A DNA stretch of 45,694 bases from Caryophanales bacterium UBA6259. GTDB lineage: Bacteria > Bacillota > Bacilli > Tepidibacillales > Tepidibacillaceae. Below, piece after piece: positions 34,142 to 42,616 of the stretch. Where the stretch lies: the NCBI GenBank assembly GCA_002441135.1, contig DJVJ01000037.1:1-45694 (forward strand), given 5' to 3'. Each line of letters begins with the position of its first letter. The first letter of the stretch is position 1. The notes beneath the pieces are model-generated. The model did not search any database. It was given only the letters and a program-made list of their open reading frames with translations, and was not told the DNA's origin. A program made the translations under genes and the position numbers.

Positions 34142-36523
34142 TTACTTATAAACTTTAATTTTAGCTACAGAACGATCTGGACTTTCAGTTATAACTCGAA
34201 TCTTCAATCCATAATTTGGAATATTACGTCCTGCATATGGCATTACAAGATTAGTGTAAGATGCAGAATCATCAAATACTGGATTCATTACAGTAGCATT
34301 ATCTTGCATAGTCAAACTATATCCATAGTATTCTGTGTAATCTAAGAACATTTTTTCTGTTGATTTCAAGCTAAATGCGGCATCATGTAGCTGGTAACGA
34401 GTTGAGCCTAATCCTGCATTAATGCCTAACCATCGATTTAACACTTGATCGGCATCAACTACTCCAAGATAACCATCACCAGGATGAACTCCAGTCCAGT
34501 TATCATCATAGGAATCATCTACATACCAAATGACTAAACCTGGATCATAGCTCATTAAACTGCTTCCTCGGCGAATATGTGCTAATCCTTGGTCTACTCC
34601 TTGGTGGTTTCTCCACTCAAGTAAGTAATAATGGGTTGTTGTAACTTTTCCTTCATGCTTTTCAAAGCCATGAGATACAAAGGAGGAATCTCCTTCTGCT
34701 CCATCATTGAATACCTCTGCTCCATCTACTACTACACGTACATTATCTACAAAGAATCCTCTAAGTGTTGTTCCCCAGTCCGTCATATAACGGAACTGCA
34801 AACCAACCATTTGACCAACATATGGAGTTAAATCAATAGACTCATGTACCCATCCATTACTAGTCCCTGTATATCCCGGCATGTTCTCTTTAATAGCTGG
34901 ATAACCATCATCAACAATGGAAGAGCTTGTTCTAGCTGTAGCTAGAGATTGCCATGTCACACCATTATCTGTGGATACCTGAACCATTCCAAAATCCCAA
35001 TTTCCTTCTATTTCATACCATGTATCAAATTCTAATGTAGCATTCGCTGCATTTGTTAAATCCACCGTTGTAGTAAGAGTATGATCGATTTCATCCCCTT
35101 TACCACCATAAAATTCAAATTGGCCTGCTGCAGGAGTATTGAGGAAATTCACCTTATCTGGTAAATCAATACGAACTGCATCATTGTTTGTACCTTTACT
35201 GTTTGCTTGATCAAGGACAAATTCAACACCTTTTGATGTCACATTATCTGCGTGAACCGTAGAACCTTTTAACCAATTGCTGCCATCCATCGATGATTGT
35301 AAAAACTGCTTTGCCCAAGCACTAAATCCAGTTGGCTCAGTACCAGGAACTGCTCCAGCCCAACTACCACTTGCCATGATGGACCAATAAGCCACCGCTT
35401 CACCCGGTCCAGAGTAGATGGTATCATACTCATCTGGTAAACCTAAATCATGACCATATTCATGTGCAAACACTCCTGCCGCTCCATCTTCAGGCTCGAT
35501 GGTGTAATCATATGCTCCCATCTTGTCACCCCAATATGGAACTGCTGCTTGAGTATTAGGAATAGTTGCTACACCACCTAAATTCCATCTATGGGACCAG
35601 ATCGCATCTGAACCAAGGGAGCCACCACCAGCTTCTTCACCTACACCAGCGTGGATAACCATTAAATGATCAACTAGGCCATCTGGCTCACGATAATTAC
35701 CATCTCCATCAAGATCATAACGATCCTCTTGGTCAAAATCGGCTAGATTAACATTTGGGTCTGCTGCTGCTGCAAGTAGTGCTTCATAAACAAGATTACG
35801 GGGTTTAGAATCATTGTCACTTGCATTGTTTCCACCATAGTAGGCTGCATCATTCTTCGCAGTATACCAACCGGCAATTTGGCCTTCAATGGAATAGCTT
35901 CCACCAGATTGCTCTTCATAGAATTGCTTCATTGAAACTAAGTCTTCTCCATTTGGACCTGTATAGCCGTTTTCTCCAAAGATCATCGCTTCATAATGCT
36001 CTTTTGGATATGTTGGATAGTACATGTCAGTTTCACCTGATTGAATGTTATTATGCTTATAGTCAGCGTAATCAATTAAAAGAACAAGAATCTTATCCTT
36101 TCGTACAGAACCATTCCAGCCTTCTTCCACTACATTAGCCAAAGTACTCTTATTTTGACCTACTTTTTTGCCTAAACCATTTACTAGTCCAGTCTCATTT
36201 AATTTATCATCTAGTATTCTTAGTTGTTCCTTCTCTTCCTTAACTAAATCTCCAACTGGTTCCTTTAAAGCTCCTTCAGCCTTAGCCTTTAAATAGCTTT
36301 GAAGTGCTTGTTCTGCTTCAGCCATTGTCGCGTTTTGAGGTATTCTACCTTCTTTTTTTAACATCTCAATGACTCGCTCATCATTTGCAATACCTAAGTC
36401 TATTGCACTACCTTTGTAAAATCCTGCTTCTGCGTCTACTTGTGGTGCAATACTTGGTAATGTAAAAGTACTAATCGTTAGTGCTGCTGAAAGTATTCCC
36501 GCCAATAATTTCTTCTTTAACAA
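34142..36523 (-). CDS. inhA: Immune inhibitor A, secreted M6 metalloprotease
   Basis: Secreted zinc protease of 793 residues, full family length. A signal peptide (residues 1 to about 31, ending QVDAEA) is followed by a propeptide with charged helices. The M6 catalytic domain has its zinc motif HEYGHDLGLPDEYDT at about residue 354. MAM-like beta domains follow, including GFFVDNVRVVVDG. In Bacillus such enzymes cut host antimicrobial peptides and matrix proteins, but they also occur in soil species as general proteases. Translation starts at TTG with GAGGAGGA seven bases before. It is monocistronic with a strong terminator, and no protease regulator is adjacent. Confidence 0.93.
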   Translation of the reverse strand: MLKKKLLAGILSAALTISTFTLPSIAPQVDAEAGFYKGSAIDLGIANDERVIEMLKKEGRIPQNATMAEAEQALQSYLKAKAEGALKEPVGDLVKEEKEQLRILDDKLNETGLVNGLGKKVGQNKSTLANVVEEGWNGSVRKDKILVLLIDYADYKHNNIQSGETDMYYPTYPKEHYEAMIFGENGYTGPNGEDLVSMKQFYEEQSGGSYSIEGQIAGWYTAKNDAAYYGGNNASDNDSKPRNLVYEALLAAAADPNVNLADFDQEDRYDLDGDGNYREPDGLVDHLMVIHAGVGEEAGGGSLGSDAIWSHRWNLGGVATIPNTQAAVPYWGDKMGAYDYTIEPEDGAAGVFAHEYGHDLGLPDEYDTIYSGPGEAVAYWSIMASGSWAGAVPGTEPTGFSAWAKQFLQSSMDGSNWLKGSTVHADNVTSKGVEFVLDQANSKGTNNDAVRIDLPDKVNFLNTPAAGQFEFYGGKGDEIDHTLTTTVDLTNAANATLEFDTWYEIEGNWDFGMVQVSTDNGVTWQSLATARTSSSIVDDGYPAIKENMPGYTGTSNGWVHESIDLTPYVGQMVGLQFRYMTDWGTTLRGFFVDNVRVVVDGAEVFNDGAEGDSSFVSHGFEKHEGKVTTTHYYLLEWRNHQGVDQGLAHIRRGSSLMSYDPGLVIWYVDDSYDDNWTGVHPGDGYLGVVDADQVLNRWLGINAGLGSTRYQLHDAAFSLKSTEKMFLDYTEYYGYSLTMQDNATVMNPVFDDSASYTNLVMPYAGRNIPNYGLKIRVITESPDRSVAKIKVYK

Positions 36524-36718
36524 TACAATTCCTCCTCACATTTTTTTCACAAATAAGTATGTTGTTTAAAATATTACACAATATTTCAAATTTTAAGAAT
36601 AGGTATATCATCCCGTTTTAAACTTTATCATAGTGCTAACGATTTATAATTCGACACCTTTTGATAATTGAAAACAACATAGGAAAAAAATTAAAAAAAT
36701 TTTCTTTGAATAAAAAAA

Positions 36719-36745
36719 GAGCACCCGCTAATTAATCGGATACTC
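36719..36745 (-). terminator. Terminator of the repeat coiled-coil gene
   Basis: Nine-base arms with two G:U pairs (GAGCACCCG against CGGATACTC) and seven T on the minus strand. Confidence 0.75.
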
Positions 36746-36778
36746 TTATCTTCCTATCTTCAAATATAAAATCATTGA

Positions 36779-37348
36779 TTAAACCAGAATTCTTCTTATT
36801 TTTTCAATCGCTACTTCATTTTTCGCAATCTTTTGATGAGCAAGATCAACCTCTACTTTAAGTTCCTCTAAAGCAGTGATTATCTTTTGCTGATGTTCAG
36901 TTTGAGTTATGATCAGCTTATTGTTTTGGGCAACCATTGTAATTAATTGTTCAATCATTCTCTCGTTTTGATCAAACCTATGATTCATCTGCCCAAACTG
37001 CTTGTCCATATCAGACTTAATTTCTGATTTTAATTCTGTTCTAAATGCGTCCATGTCAGACTTAATTTCTGATTTTAATTCTGTTCTAAATGCGTCCATA
37101 TCAGACTTAATTTCTGATTTTAATTCTGCTCTAAATGCGTCCATATCAGATTTAATTTCTGATTTTAATTCTGCTCTAAATTTGTCCATGTCAGACTTAA
37201 TTTCTGATTTTAATTCTGTTCTAAATGCGTTCATGTCAGACTTAATTTCTGATTTTAATTCTGTTCTAAACTCGTCCAATTGAACTTTAATCGAACTGGT
37301 AATGTCTTCCTTGAATCCAAGAAGCAATTCCTTAATCTCATCATTCAC
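36779..37348 (-). CDS. Coiled-coil protein with six 15-residue repeats
   Basis: Soluble protein of 189 residues, almost wholly helical. Residues about 23-113 are six near-identical units of FRTELKSEIKSDMDA, followed by a second coiled coil rich in Gln, Glu and Lys (NERMIEQLITMVAQNN) and a basic C-terminus ending EKIRRILV. Fifteen residues per four turns would give a nearly straight or slightly right-handed coil rather than the common heptad form. It has no signal peptide or membrane segment. AAGGAGTG lies about nine bases before the ATG. It is monocistronic. A structural or scaffolding role is likely from the form alone. Confidence 0.7.
   Translation of the reverse strand: MNDEIKELLLGFKEDITSSIKVQLDEFRTELKSEIKSDMNAFRTELKSEIKSDMDKFRAELKSEIKSDMDAFRAELKSEIKSDMDAFRTELKSEIKSDMDAFRTELKSEIKSDMDKQFGQMNHRFDQNERMIEQLITMVAQNNKLIITQTEHQQKIITALEELKVEVDLAHQKIAKNEVAIEKIRRILV
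37011..37280. repeat. Six tandem 45-bp repeats inside the coiled-coil gene
   Basis: Units start at 37011, 37056, 37101, 37146, 37191 and 37236, each beginning TCAGA(C/T)TTAATTTCTG. Copies differ by only one to four bases, so the array is recent and probably varies in length between strains in steps of 15 residues. Confidence 0.95.
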
Positions 37349-37506
37349 TTTAAAATCACTCCTTTTTTGGTTAATTCCAACCTATTTCTATTATACAAAA
37401 AGAACGCACGTTCGTAAATTTGTTGTTTTATTGTATTTGTACTGTTTTTTTATTCTATTATATCCTAGCCATTCATACTACGCATAAAACTTTTTAAAAA
37501 CAACAA

Positions 37507-37532
37507 AAAACTCCTTAATAAAAAAGGAGTTT
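37507..37532 (-). terminator. Terminator of the FtsH-like gene
   Basis: Nine-base arms AAACTCCTT and complement with a seven-base loop, then six T on the minus strand. Confidence 0.85.
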
Positions 37533-37564
37533 ACCTTATTATGTATGTTGATCCCGCCTGAAAA

Positions 37565-39298
37565 CTACAAATTTAAGCTATAAAATCTTTCACTTTCAAT
37601 TACTTCTTCATCTAGTAATATACTGACGAGTAATTCGATTTTATCTTTATGTTTAAACAACATGGATTTCACTTCTGCATAACACTGATTCAAAATTTTA
37701 TTGGCCTCCTGATTGATTTTATCCATATCATTAGGACTTGTATTATTTTGTTGATAGGATAATAACCCTAAATTGGACATACCATATTTCATGACCATCT
37801 CAATCGCAAAATTGGTTGCTTTTTCGAAGTCATTGGCCGCTCCAGTGGTTATATGGTTGAGAAATACTTCTTCAGAAGCTCTCCCAGCTAATATTGCTTT
37901 TATTTTTTTAAGTAACTCTTCCTCACTATATAATTGCTTTTCAGTAATTGGCATGTGCAAAACATAACCTAATGCCTTCGCCCTCGGTAATATAGAAATT
38001 TTGCTTATTTTATCCATTCCTTCTAAATGAGAAATTAGCGCATGCCCTGCCTCATGATAAGCCGTAATTCTTTTTTCATTCTCTGACAACCTGAAATTCT
38101 TCCGTTCAAGTCCGGCAATGATTTTATCAATAGCCGATAAAAAATGATCCATTTTTATTGTTTTTTCTTCTTTATTAATCGCGTTTATTGCTGCTTCATT
38201 ACATAGACTTTTTATTTGTGCTCCTGAAAATCCATATGTTCTTTTAATAATTTCATCGAAGTTAACATCTTCATCCAATGGCTTCTTCTTTGTATATATT
38301 TCTAAAATTTTCTTTCTACCTTTAGGATCCGGGATTCCAACATAAATGTGACGTTCAAATCTTCCAGGCCTCAAGAGGGCTTCATCTAAGACATCTAGTC
38401 TATTGGTAGCACCAATGATAATAATTTCCTCATTATTTTCAAAACCATCCATTTCGACAAGTAATTGATTTAATGTCTGATCATATTCTTGATTTGAGCC
38501 TTCTTTATCTCTTTTCCTTCCTAAGACATCTATTTCATCAATGAATATGATAGCTGGAGAGTTTTTTTTAGCTTCTTTAAATAATTCTCTTATCCTTTTT
38601 GCCCCTACCCCAACATATTTCTCTACAAAAGAAGAACCATTTACAGCATAAAAATTAACTTCTATACTATTAGCTAAAGCTTTCGCGATCATGGTTTTAC
38701 CGTTACCTGGAGGACCATTTAATAGAATTCCCTTTGGCACTGTGGCATCAAACTTTTTATACAGTTTAGAGTCCTTTAAATATTTAACCACATCTTTCAC
38801 TTCTTCTAAAACTTCATCAATCCCCGCAATTTGCTCAAACACCACGTTTGTAGTATTGCTTTTATTTTTATTCTTTTGATTTCTTTTTCCTAGAGTTGCT
38901 TTAGAGGCTTTTCTTTGCTTTAAAAACCCAATAAAGAGTATGATAAAAAATATCGAAAGTATAATATAAAAAAAATTCCCAGAAGAAGTCTCAGCACTAT
39001 ATTCATCCATTACTTCCTCATTAATTGTTATATGAACATAATTCCCTTGCTCAAAAATAGCAAATAACAATTCATTATTTAGGTCAGATCCAGAAATAAG
39101 ATTCTCATTTCCGTCTTTGTCATAAGCCTTAATTAATAAGCTATCTAAATTAACATCATAAAATATAAACTCTTTATCTCTAATCTTTTGCAACCATTCC
39201 TTCTCGATCACCAATTCTTCACTTAAAACCGTAACAGGAGTAATAAGTAAAATAAGAAAGATAATGATTATATAGGCTCTCTTTTTCATATTCCTCAC
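37565..39298 (-). CDS. Divergent FtsH-type membrane AAA+ metalloprotease
   Basis: Membrane-bound ATP-dependent protease of 577 residues. Two membrane segments (about 7-24 and 108-126) enclose an extracytoplasmic domain of about 80 residues. The AAA+ module has Walker A GPPGNGKT near 195, a pore loop VEKYVGVGA with Tyr in place of the usual Phe, Walker B IIFIDEID and the second region GATNRLDVLDEALLRPGRF. The M41 peptidase has HEAGH near residue 415 and the third zinc ligand in GAANDFEKAT. All catalytic residues are present. It is shorter than housekeeping FtsH and diverged, so it is likely a second, specialised copy. The start is GTG at 39298 or ATG at 39289; neither ribosome site is strong. 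Confidence 0.85.
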   Translation of the reverse strand: MRNMKKRAYIIIIFLILLITPVTVLSEELVIEKEWLQKIRDKEFIFYDVNLDSLLIKAYDKDGNENLISGSDLNNELLFAIFEQGNYVHITINEEVMDEYSAETSSGNFFYIILSIFFIILFIGFLKQRKASKATLGKRNQKNKNKSNTTNVVFEQIAGIDEVLEEVKDVVKYLKDSKLYKKFDATVPKGILLNGPPGNGKTMIAKALANSIEVNFYAVNGSSFVEKYVGVGAKRIRELFKEAKKNSPAIIFIDEIDVLGRKRDKEGSNQEYDQTLNQLLVEMDGFENNEEIIIIGATNRLDVLDEALLRPGRFERHIYVGIPDPKGRKKILEIYTKKKPLDEDVNFDEIIKRTYGFSGAQIKSLCNEAAINAINKEEKTIKMDHFLSAIDKIIAGLERKNFRLSENEKRITAYHEAGHALISHLEGMDKISKISILPRAKALGYVLHMPITEKQLYSEEELLKKIKAILAGRASEEVFLNHITTGAANDFEKATNFAIEMVMKYGMSNLGLLSYQQNNTSPNDMDKINQEANKILNQCYAEVKSMLFKHKDKIELLVSILLDEEVIESERFYSLNL

Positions 39299-39343
39299 CG
39301 TTTCTCTTTATAAATTTTATTAATAAAGATAAAATCTAGTTTT

Positions 39344-39359
39344 TGTGAATAAATTCACA
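39344..39359 (-). promoter_or_regulatory. FNR/CRP-type palindrome upstream of the FtsH-like gene
   Basis: TGTGA-N6-TCACA is perfect and sits in a longer palindrome (39342-39361). On the minus strand TAAAAT follows at 39319-39314, which places the site near -44, as for a class II activator site. Bacillus Fnr recognises this sequence under oxygen limitation. Confidence 0.5.
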
Positions 39360-39619
39360 AATTAATCAATATGAAAAAATTAAGTTCTTGTCTAATCTAT
39401 TTATTCAAAAGTATACTAAATTTTATTATACAACTAAGCAATATAGACCAAATACCGGTCGCTTTCCCTTGATAAATATAATATTTAAGTTTTATGATGA
39501 TAGACAAAACGAATTCCTCATGTGAAAATTCACACAAGAGGAATTATTAATTCAATCACTTTAACAGTTTAAATATTATTGGTTAATAGTGCCTACTAAT
39601 AAATCGGATTTGCCGATTG

Positions 39620-39668
39620 TTCCAAAATATAGCAAAAGGGGCCAGGCCCCCTTTGCTATATTTTGGAA
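39620..39668. repeat. Long palindromic repeat, copy B
   Basis: Twenty-four-base arms (39620-39643 and 39645-39668) pair with a single G:U-type mismatch around one A. The core is GGGGCC-A-GGCCCC, with AAAATATAGCAAAA-type arms matching copy A at 32.75 kb. It lies just after the NYN-domain gene and can terminate it. Confidence 0.85.
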
Positions 39669-39710
39669 TTTATTTTCATTCAGTTTAAAACGGTTGATTG
39701 AATATTATTC

Positions 39711-40673
39711 CTATTTAATAATCTCTGCATTATTACTACTAATTTTAATTATGTCAATCTTCTTATCTAAAAATATAGAGAACTTAGTAACACCACTTTT
39801 TTTAATCAACATATTTAAATTAGGAATCACATTTGATAATTCTTTTTTAAGTTCTCCAATATTCATCTTTTTGACTTGTTTCTTGTTAAAAATCATATCT
39901 ATTGTGTCTTTAATTTCTTTAATATTTTCTGCAGTAATATTTTTTATGGAAACCTGGTAGTTGTTATCTTTTTTGTTTAAGGAAAGGTTATCAAATTCTT
40001 TTAGTAGTTCAGATAATTTAGTGTAATTGTAATTTCTCACATCAAAATCTGGAAACATATTGTTTATTCTGCTTCCTATTACTCCGAGGTCCATGAAATC
40101 CATCCCATTATCCAACACCATATTAAAAATAGCCTTTTCAATAATGCTCTTTTGTGTAAAGGATTTTTCTTCTGAAAGTTTTTGTTTAGAGTCATTATTT
40201 TCAGATTCTGTGTCGAGTTTAACATCATCAAGTTCTGTTTCTTCACCTATGATATCTAAAGAAATAAATTTTTCACAAGAAGTCCGAAATGCTTCAGGAG
40301 TTTTTTGTTCTCCAATTCCTATCACTAAGTTTCCAGATTCACGTAATCTTTTTGCCAATTTGTTAAAATCAGCATCACTTGATACAATGCAAAAACCATC
40401 TACTTTCCCGGAATATAATATATCCATCGCATCAATAACAAGCCCTATATCTGAAGCATTCTTTTTAGGAGTATCATTAGATTGCATTATAGGTGTAAGT
40501 GAAAACTGTGAAGTTTTCTCTAGCCAAGGTTTTAATCTATCCTGTGACCAGTCACCATACATTCGCCGAATTGTAACCTTACCATACTTTGTAAGTTCAC
40601 CTAAGATACTTTCAATATGTTTAGCTCCAATATTATCTGCGTCAATCAATAACGCAATAGTAAATTCTTTCAT
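39711..40673 (-). CDS. NYN-domain ribonuclease-like protein with OST-HTH/LOTUS domain
   Basis: Cytoplasmic protein of 320 residues. The N-terminal NYN (PIN-like) nuclease domain shows the acidic pattern FTIALLIDADNIGAKHIESI, DIGLVIDAMDILY and FCIVSSDADFNKLAKRLRES. After an acidic linker, residues about 170-235 form an OST-HTH/LOTUS RNA-binding winged helix (LGVIGSRINNMFPDFDVRNY). A second winged-helix-like region follows (NIGELKKELSNVIPNL). Such proteins are predicted to cleave or handle structured RNA. AAGGGGAAAAATC precedes the ATG. It is transcribed alone or upstream of the FtsH-like gene across a 412-base gap with repeat copy B. Confidence 0.88.
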   Translation of the reverse strand: MKEFTIALLIDADNIGAKHIESILGELTKYGKVTIRRMYGDWSQDRLKPWLEKTSQFSLTPIMQSNDTPKKNASDIGLVIDAMDILYSGKVDGFCIVSSDADFNKLAKRLRESGNLVIGIGEQKTPEAFRTSCEKFISLDIIGEETELDDVKLDTESENNDSKQKLSEEKSFTQKSIIEKAIFNMVLDNGMDFMDLGVIGSRINNMFPDFDVRNYNYTKLSELLKEFDNLSLNKKDNNYQVSIKNITAENIKEIKDTIDMIFNKKQVKKMNIGELKKELSNVIPNLNMLIKKSGVTKFSIFLDKKIDIIKISSNNAEIIK

Positions 40674-40812
40674 GATTTTTCCCCTTTTTTATTCTTGAAG
40701 TTCTTCTTATTATTATTCGTTTTTTCAGATAAATTCCCTTCAAATAAATGGAAAATAATTATAAAGACTTATAAAATTGAGCGCGATGTTCTCCCTTTTA
40801 AAAAACGCATAA

Positions 40813-40837
40813 AAACTCCTTAAATTTCAAGGAGTTT
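40813..40837 (-). terminator. Terminator of the TRAP-pxp operon
   Basis: Nine-base arms AAACTCCTT and complement with a seven-base loop and a T-run on the minus strand, about 25 bases after pxpC. The stem sequence is the same as at 37507-37532. Confidence 0.8.
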
Positions 40838-40861
40838 AACTTATTCTATATGGAGATGCAA

Positions 40862-41824
40862 TTACATAAATCGAGCTGCAACACTTAATGTTCTAAGTAA
40901 TTTCTCATTTTCCACATATAAATATTGTGCTTGTTCTAAAGAAACTTCTTCAAAAGAAAGTTGGCTACCTGGTGTCATTTGGACTACATACGGTATGTCC
41001 ACAGATATTACGGTTGCAATTCTTGAGTATCCACCTGTTGTTTGCCTATCAGATAGTAAAATAATTGGCTCCCCATTTGCAGGAACTTGAATAGTACCAA
41101 AGACTACTGCATCAGAGATAATGTCTGCCTTACTTTTATGTTCTACTCTTGGACCAGATAATCTATAACCCATCCGATTCATCTGTTGGGTGATTATATA
41201 TTTTTCAGTAAGGAAAGTTTTTAGTCCTTCTTCTGCAAACATATCTCTTTCAGGACCTAGGATAACCCTAGCTTGATAGAAAGAGGAATACTTAGGAATA
41301 TTGTCAGGTGCAAGGCTTCTCCCCAATAGTTTTTTTTGTTTCCACAAACTACTTCCTTGATGTAATATATCGCCAACTTTTATTTCTCTACCTTCTAACC
41401 CACCGATATTGACCCCAATATATGTTGATTTGCTTTCCATTACTAATGGGACGTTAAATCCTCCTGCAACAGCAAGATAGGCATAAATCCCTTCTTTAGG
41501 TGCTCCAAAACGTAATATTTGTCCTTTTTTTACCTCAAAGGATTTCCAAAGTGGTACATTTGCTCCATCAAGCGTAGGAGATAAATCAGCTCCACATATG
41601 GAAATAACAGTATCATTTAAAGCCACTAACTCTGGTCCCACTGACGTAATTTCAAGTGCTGCTTCACCTCGTTTATTTCCTACAAGCAAATTCCCTACCT
41701 GTAGAGAAAAGGAGTCCATCGCACCTGCTACAACCATTCCATATTGCTGGAACCCCTCTCTCCCTAAATCTTGTAATGTGGTTAAAAGCCCTGGCTTAAG
41801 TACTCTAAATACCTTAGAACTCAC
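40862..41824 (-). CDS. pxpC: 5-oxoprolinase subunit PxpC (KipA-like)
   Basis: Protein of 320 residues of the KipA/allophanate-hydrolase subunit 2 family. The family opening FRVLKPGLLTTLQDLGREGF and later GMVVAGAMDSFSLQVGNLLV are intact, as are NRMGYRLSGP and PANGEPIILLSDRQTTGGY near residues 210-260. With PxpB and PxpA it opens 5-oxoproline to glutamate using ATP. It starts at GTG, whose G is the last base of the pxpA stop codon (TAGTG overlap). It is the last gene of the operon. Confidence 0.93.
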   Translation of the reverse strand: MSSKVFRVLKPGLLTTLQDLGREGFQQYGMVVAGAMDSFSLQVGNLLVGNKRGEAALEITSVGPELVALNDTVISICGADLSPTLDGANVPLWKSFEVKKGQILRFGAPKEGIYAYLAVAGGFNVPLVMESKSTYIGVNIGGLEGREIKVGDILHQGSSLWKQKKLLGRSLAPDNIPKYSSFYQARVILGPERDMFAEEGLKTFLTEKYIITQQMNRMGYRLSGPRVEHKSKADIISDAVVFGTIQVPANGEPIILLSDRQTTGGYSRIATVISVDIPYVVQMTPGSQLSFEEVSLEQAQYLYVENEKLLRTLSVAARFM

Positions 41825-42585
41825 TATGATCCAACTTTCTTAATCTCAATATTATTATCTTGAAGAACTTGCTTTAACCTTTCAACAAAGAGTAGGGCAC
41901 TATTTTCATCACCATGAACACATATCGTTTCTGCCTGAATATTAATTTCTGAACCGTCAATTGCTTCAACTTTACCTTCCTTAACCATGCGGATTACTCG
42001 GTGAGCAGCTTCTTCAGGATCTTTAATCATTGCGTTAGAACGGGACCGAGGAGTTAATGTTCCATCTGGCTGATAAGAACGGTCTGCAAATACTTCCTGC
42101 GCCGTAAGTAGTCCCCTTTTCTTTCCAGCCTTAATCAATTCTCCTCCAGCTAAACCAAATAAGATTAGGTTATAATCAACATCATAAACAGCTTCAGCTA
42201 TGGCCTCAGCGATTAATCTATCCTTTGTAGCCATATTATATAAGGCTCCATGTGGCTTCACATGGTTTAAGGTTGCAGAATTAATCTTAGCAAATGCTTG
42301 TAGTGCTCCAATTTGGTATACTATAAAATTATAAATTTCTTTGGGGTCAAATTGCATGGTACGACGCCCAAACCCAAGTATATCTGGAAAACCAGGGTGT
42401 GCTCCAATTCCAACCCCTTTTTCAATCGCCATTTTTACAGTTAAATCCATAATATTATAATCACCAGCATGATAACCGCAGGCAATATTGGCTGATGTCA
42501 CAATATCAAGTATCTTTTCATCCTGTCCCAATTTATACGCGCCAAAGCTTTCACCTAAATCACTATTTAAATCAACGCGTAGCAT
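41824..42585 (-). CDS. pxpA: 5-oxoprolinase subunit PxpA (LamB/YcsF family)
   Basis: Cytoplasmic protein of 253 residues with the LamB/YcsF signature: VDLNSDLGESFGAYKLGQDE at the start, ANIACGYHAGD, GAHPGFPDILGFGRR and HVKPHGALYNM. It is the subunit thought to carry out lactam ring opening in the ATP-dependent PxpABC 5-oxoprolinase. It lies 31 bases after pxpB, with GGGGGGAG upstream of the ATG, and overlaps pxpC by one base. Confidence 0.95.
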   Translation of the reverse strand: MLRVDLNSDLGESFGAYKLGQDEKILDIVTSANIACGYHAGDYNIMDLTVKMAIEKGVGIGAHPGFPDILGFGRRTMQFDPKEIYNFIVYQIGALQAFAKINSATLNHVKPHGALYNMATKDRLIAEAIAEAVYDVDYNLILFGLAGGELIKAGKKRGLLTAQEVFADRSYQPDGTLTPRSRSNAMIKDPEEAAHRVIRMVKEGKVEAIDGSEINIQAETICVHGDENSALLFVERLKQVLQDNNIEIKKVGS

Positions 42586-42616
42586 CCTTGACTCCCCCCT
42601 TTTTTACATCATCCTC

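Larger units (their letters stand above)
39299..39710. other. 412-base non-coding stretch upstream of the FtsH-like gene
   Basis: AT-rich. It contains the FNR/CRP-type palindrome (39344-39359), a hairpin at 39512-39545 with arms AATTCCTC and TGTGAA against their complements, a small AATCGG hairpin at 39602-39618, and repeat copy B. No convincing reading frame is seen. Confidence 0.6.

Noticed and set aside
34112..36138. Several plus-strand reading frames opposite inhA, up to about 105 codons
   Set aside because: They are antisense to a full-length protease, have no ribosome sites and show low-complexity products.
37011..37280. CRISPR array
   Set aside because: The 45-bp units are contiguous with no spacers and encode a coiled coil.
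37002..37283. Plus-strand frame of 93 codons across the 45-bp repeats
   Set aside because: It exists only because the repeat length is a multiple of three and opposite to a real gene with a ribosome site and terminator.
40060..40698. 212-codon plus-strand frame opposite the NYN-domain gene
   Set aside because: The minus-strand product has clear NYN and OST-HTH motifs; the plus-strand frame has no motif or ribosome site.
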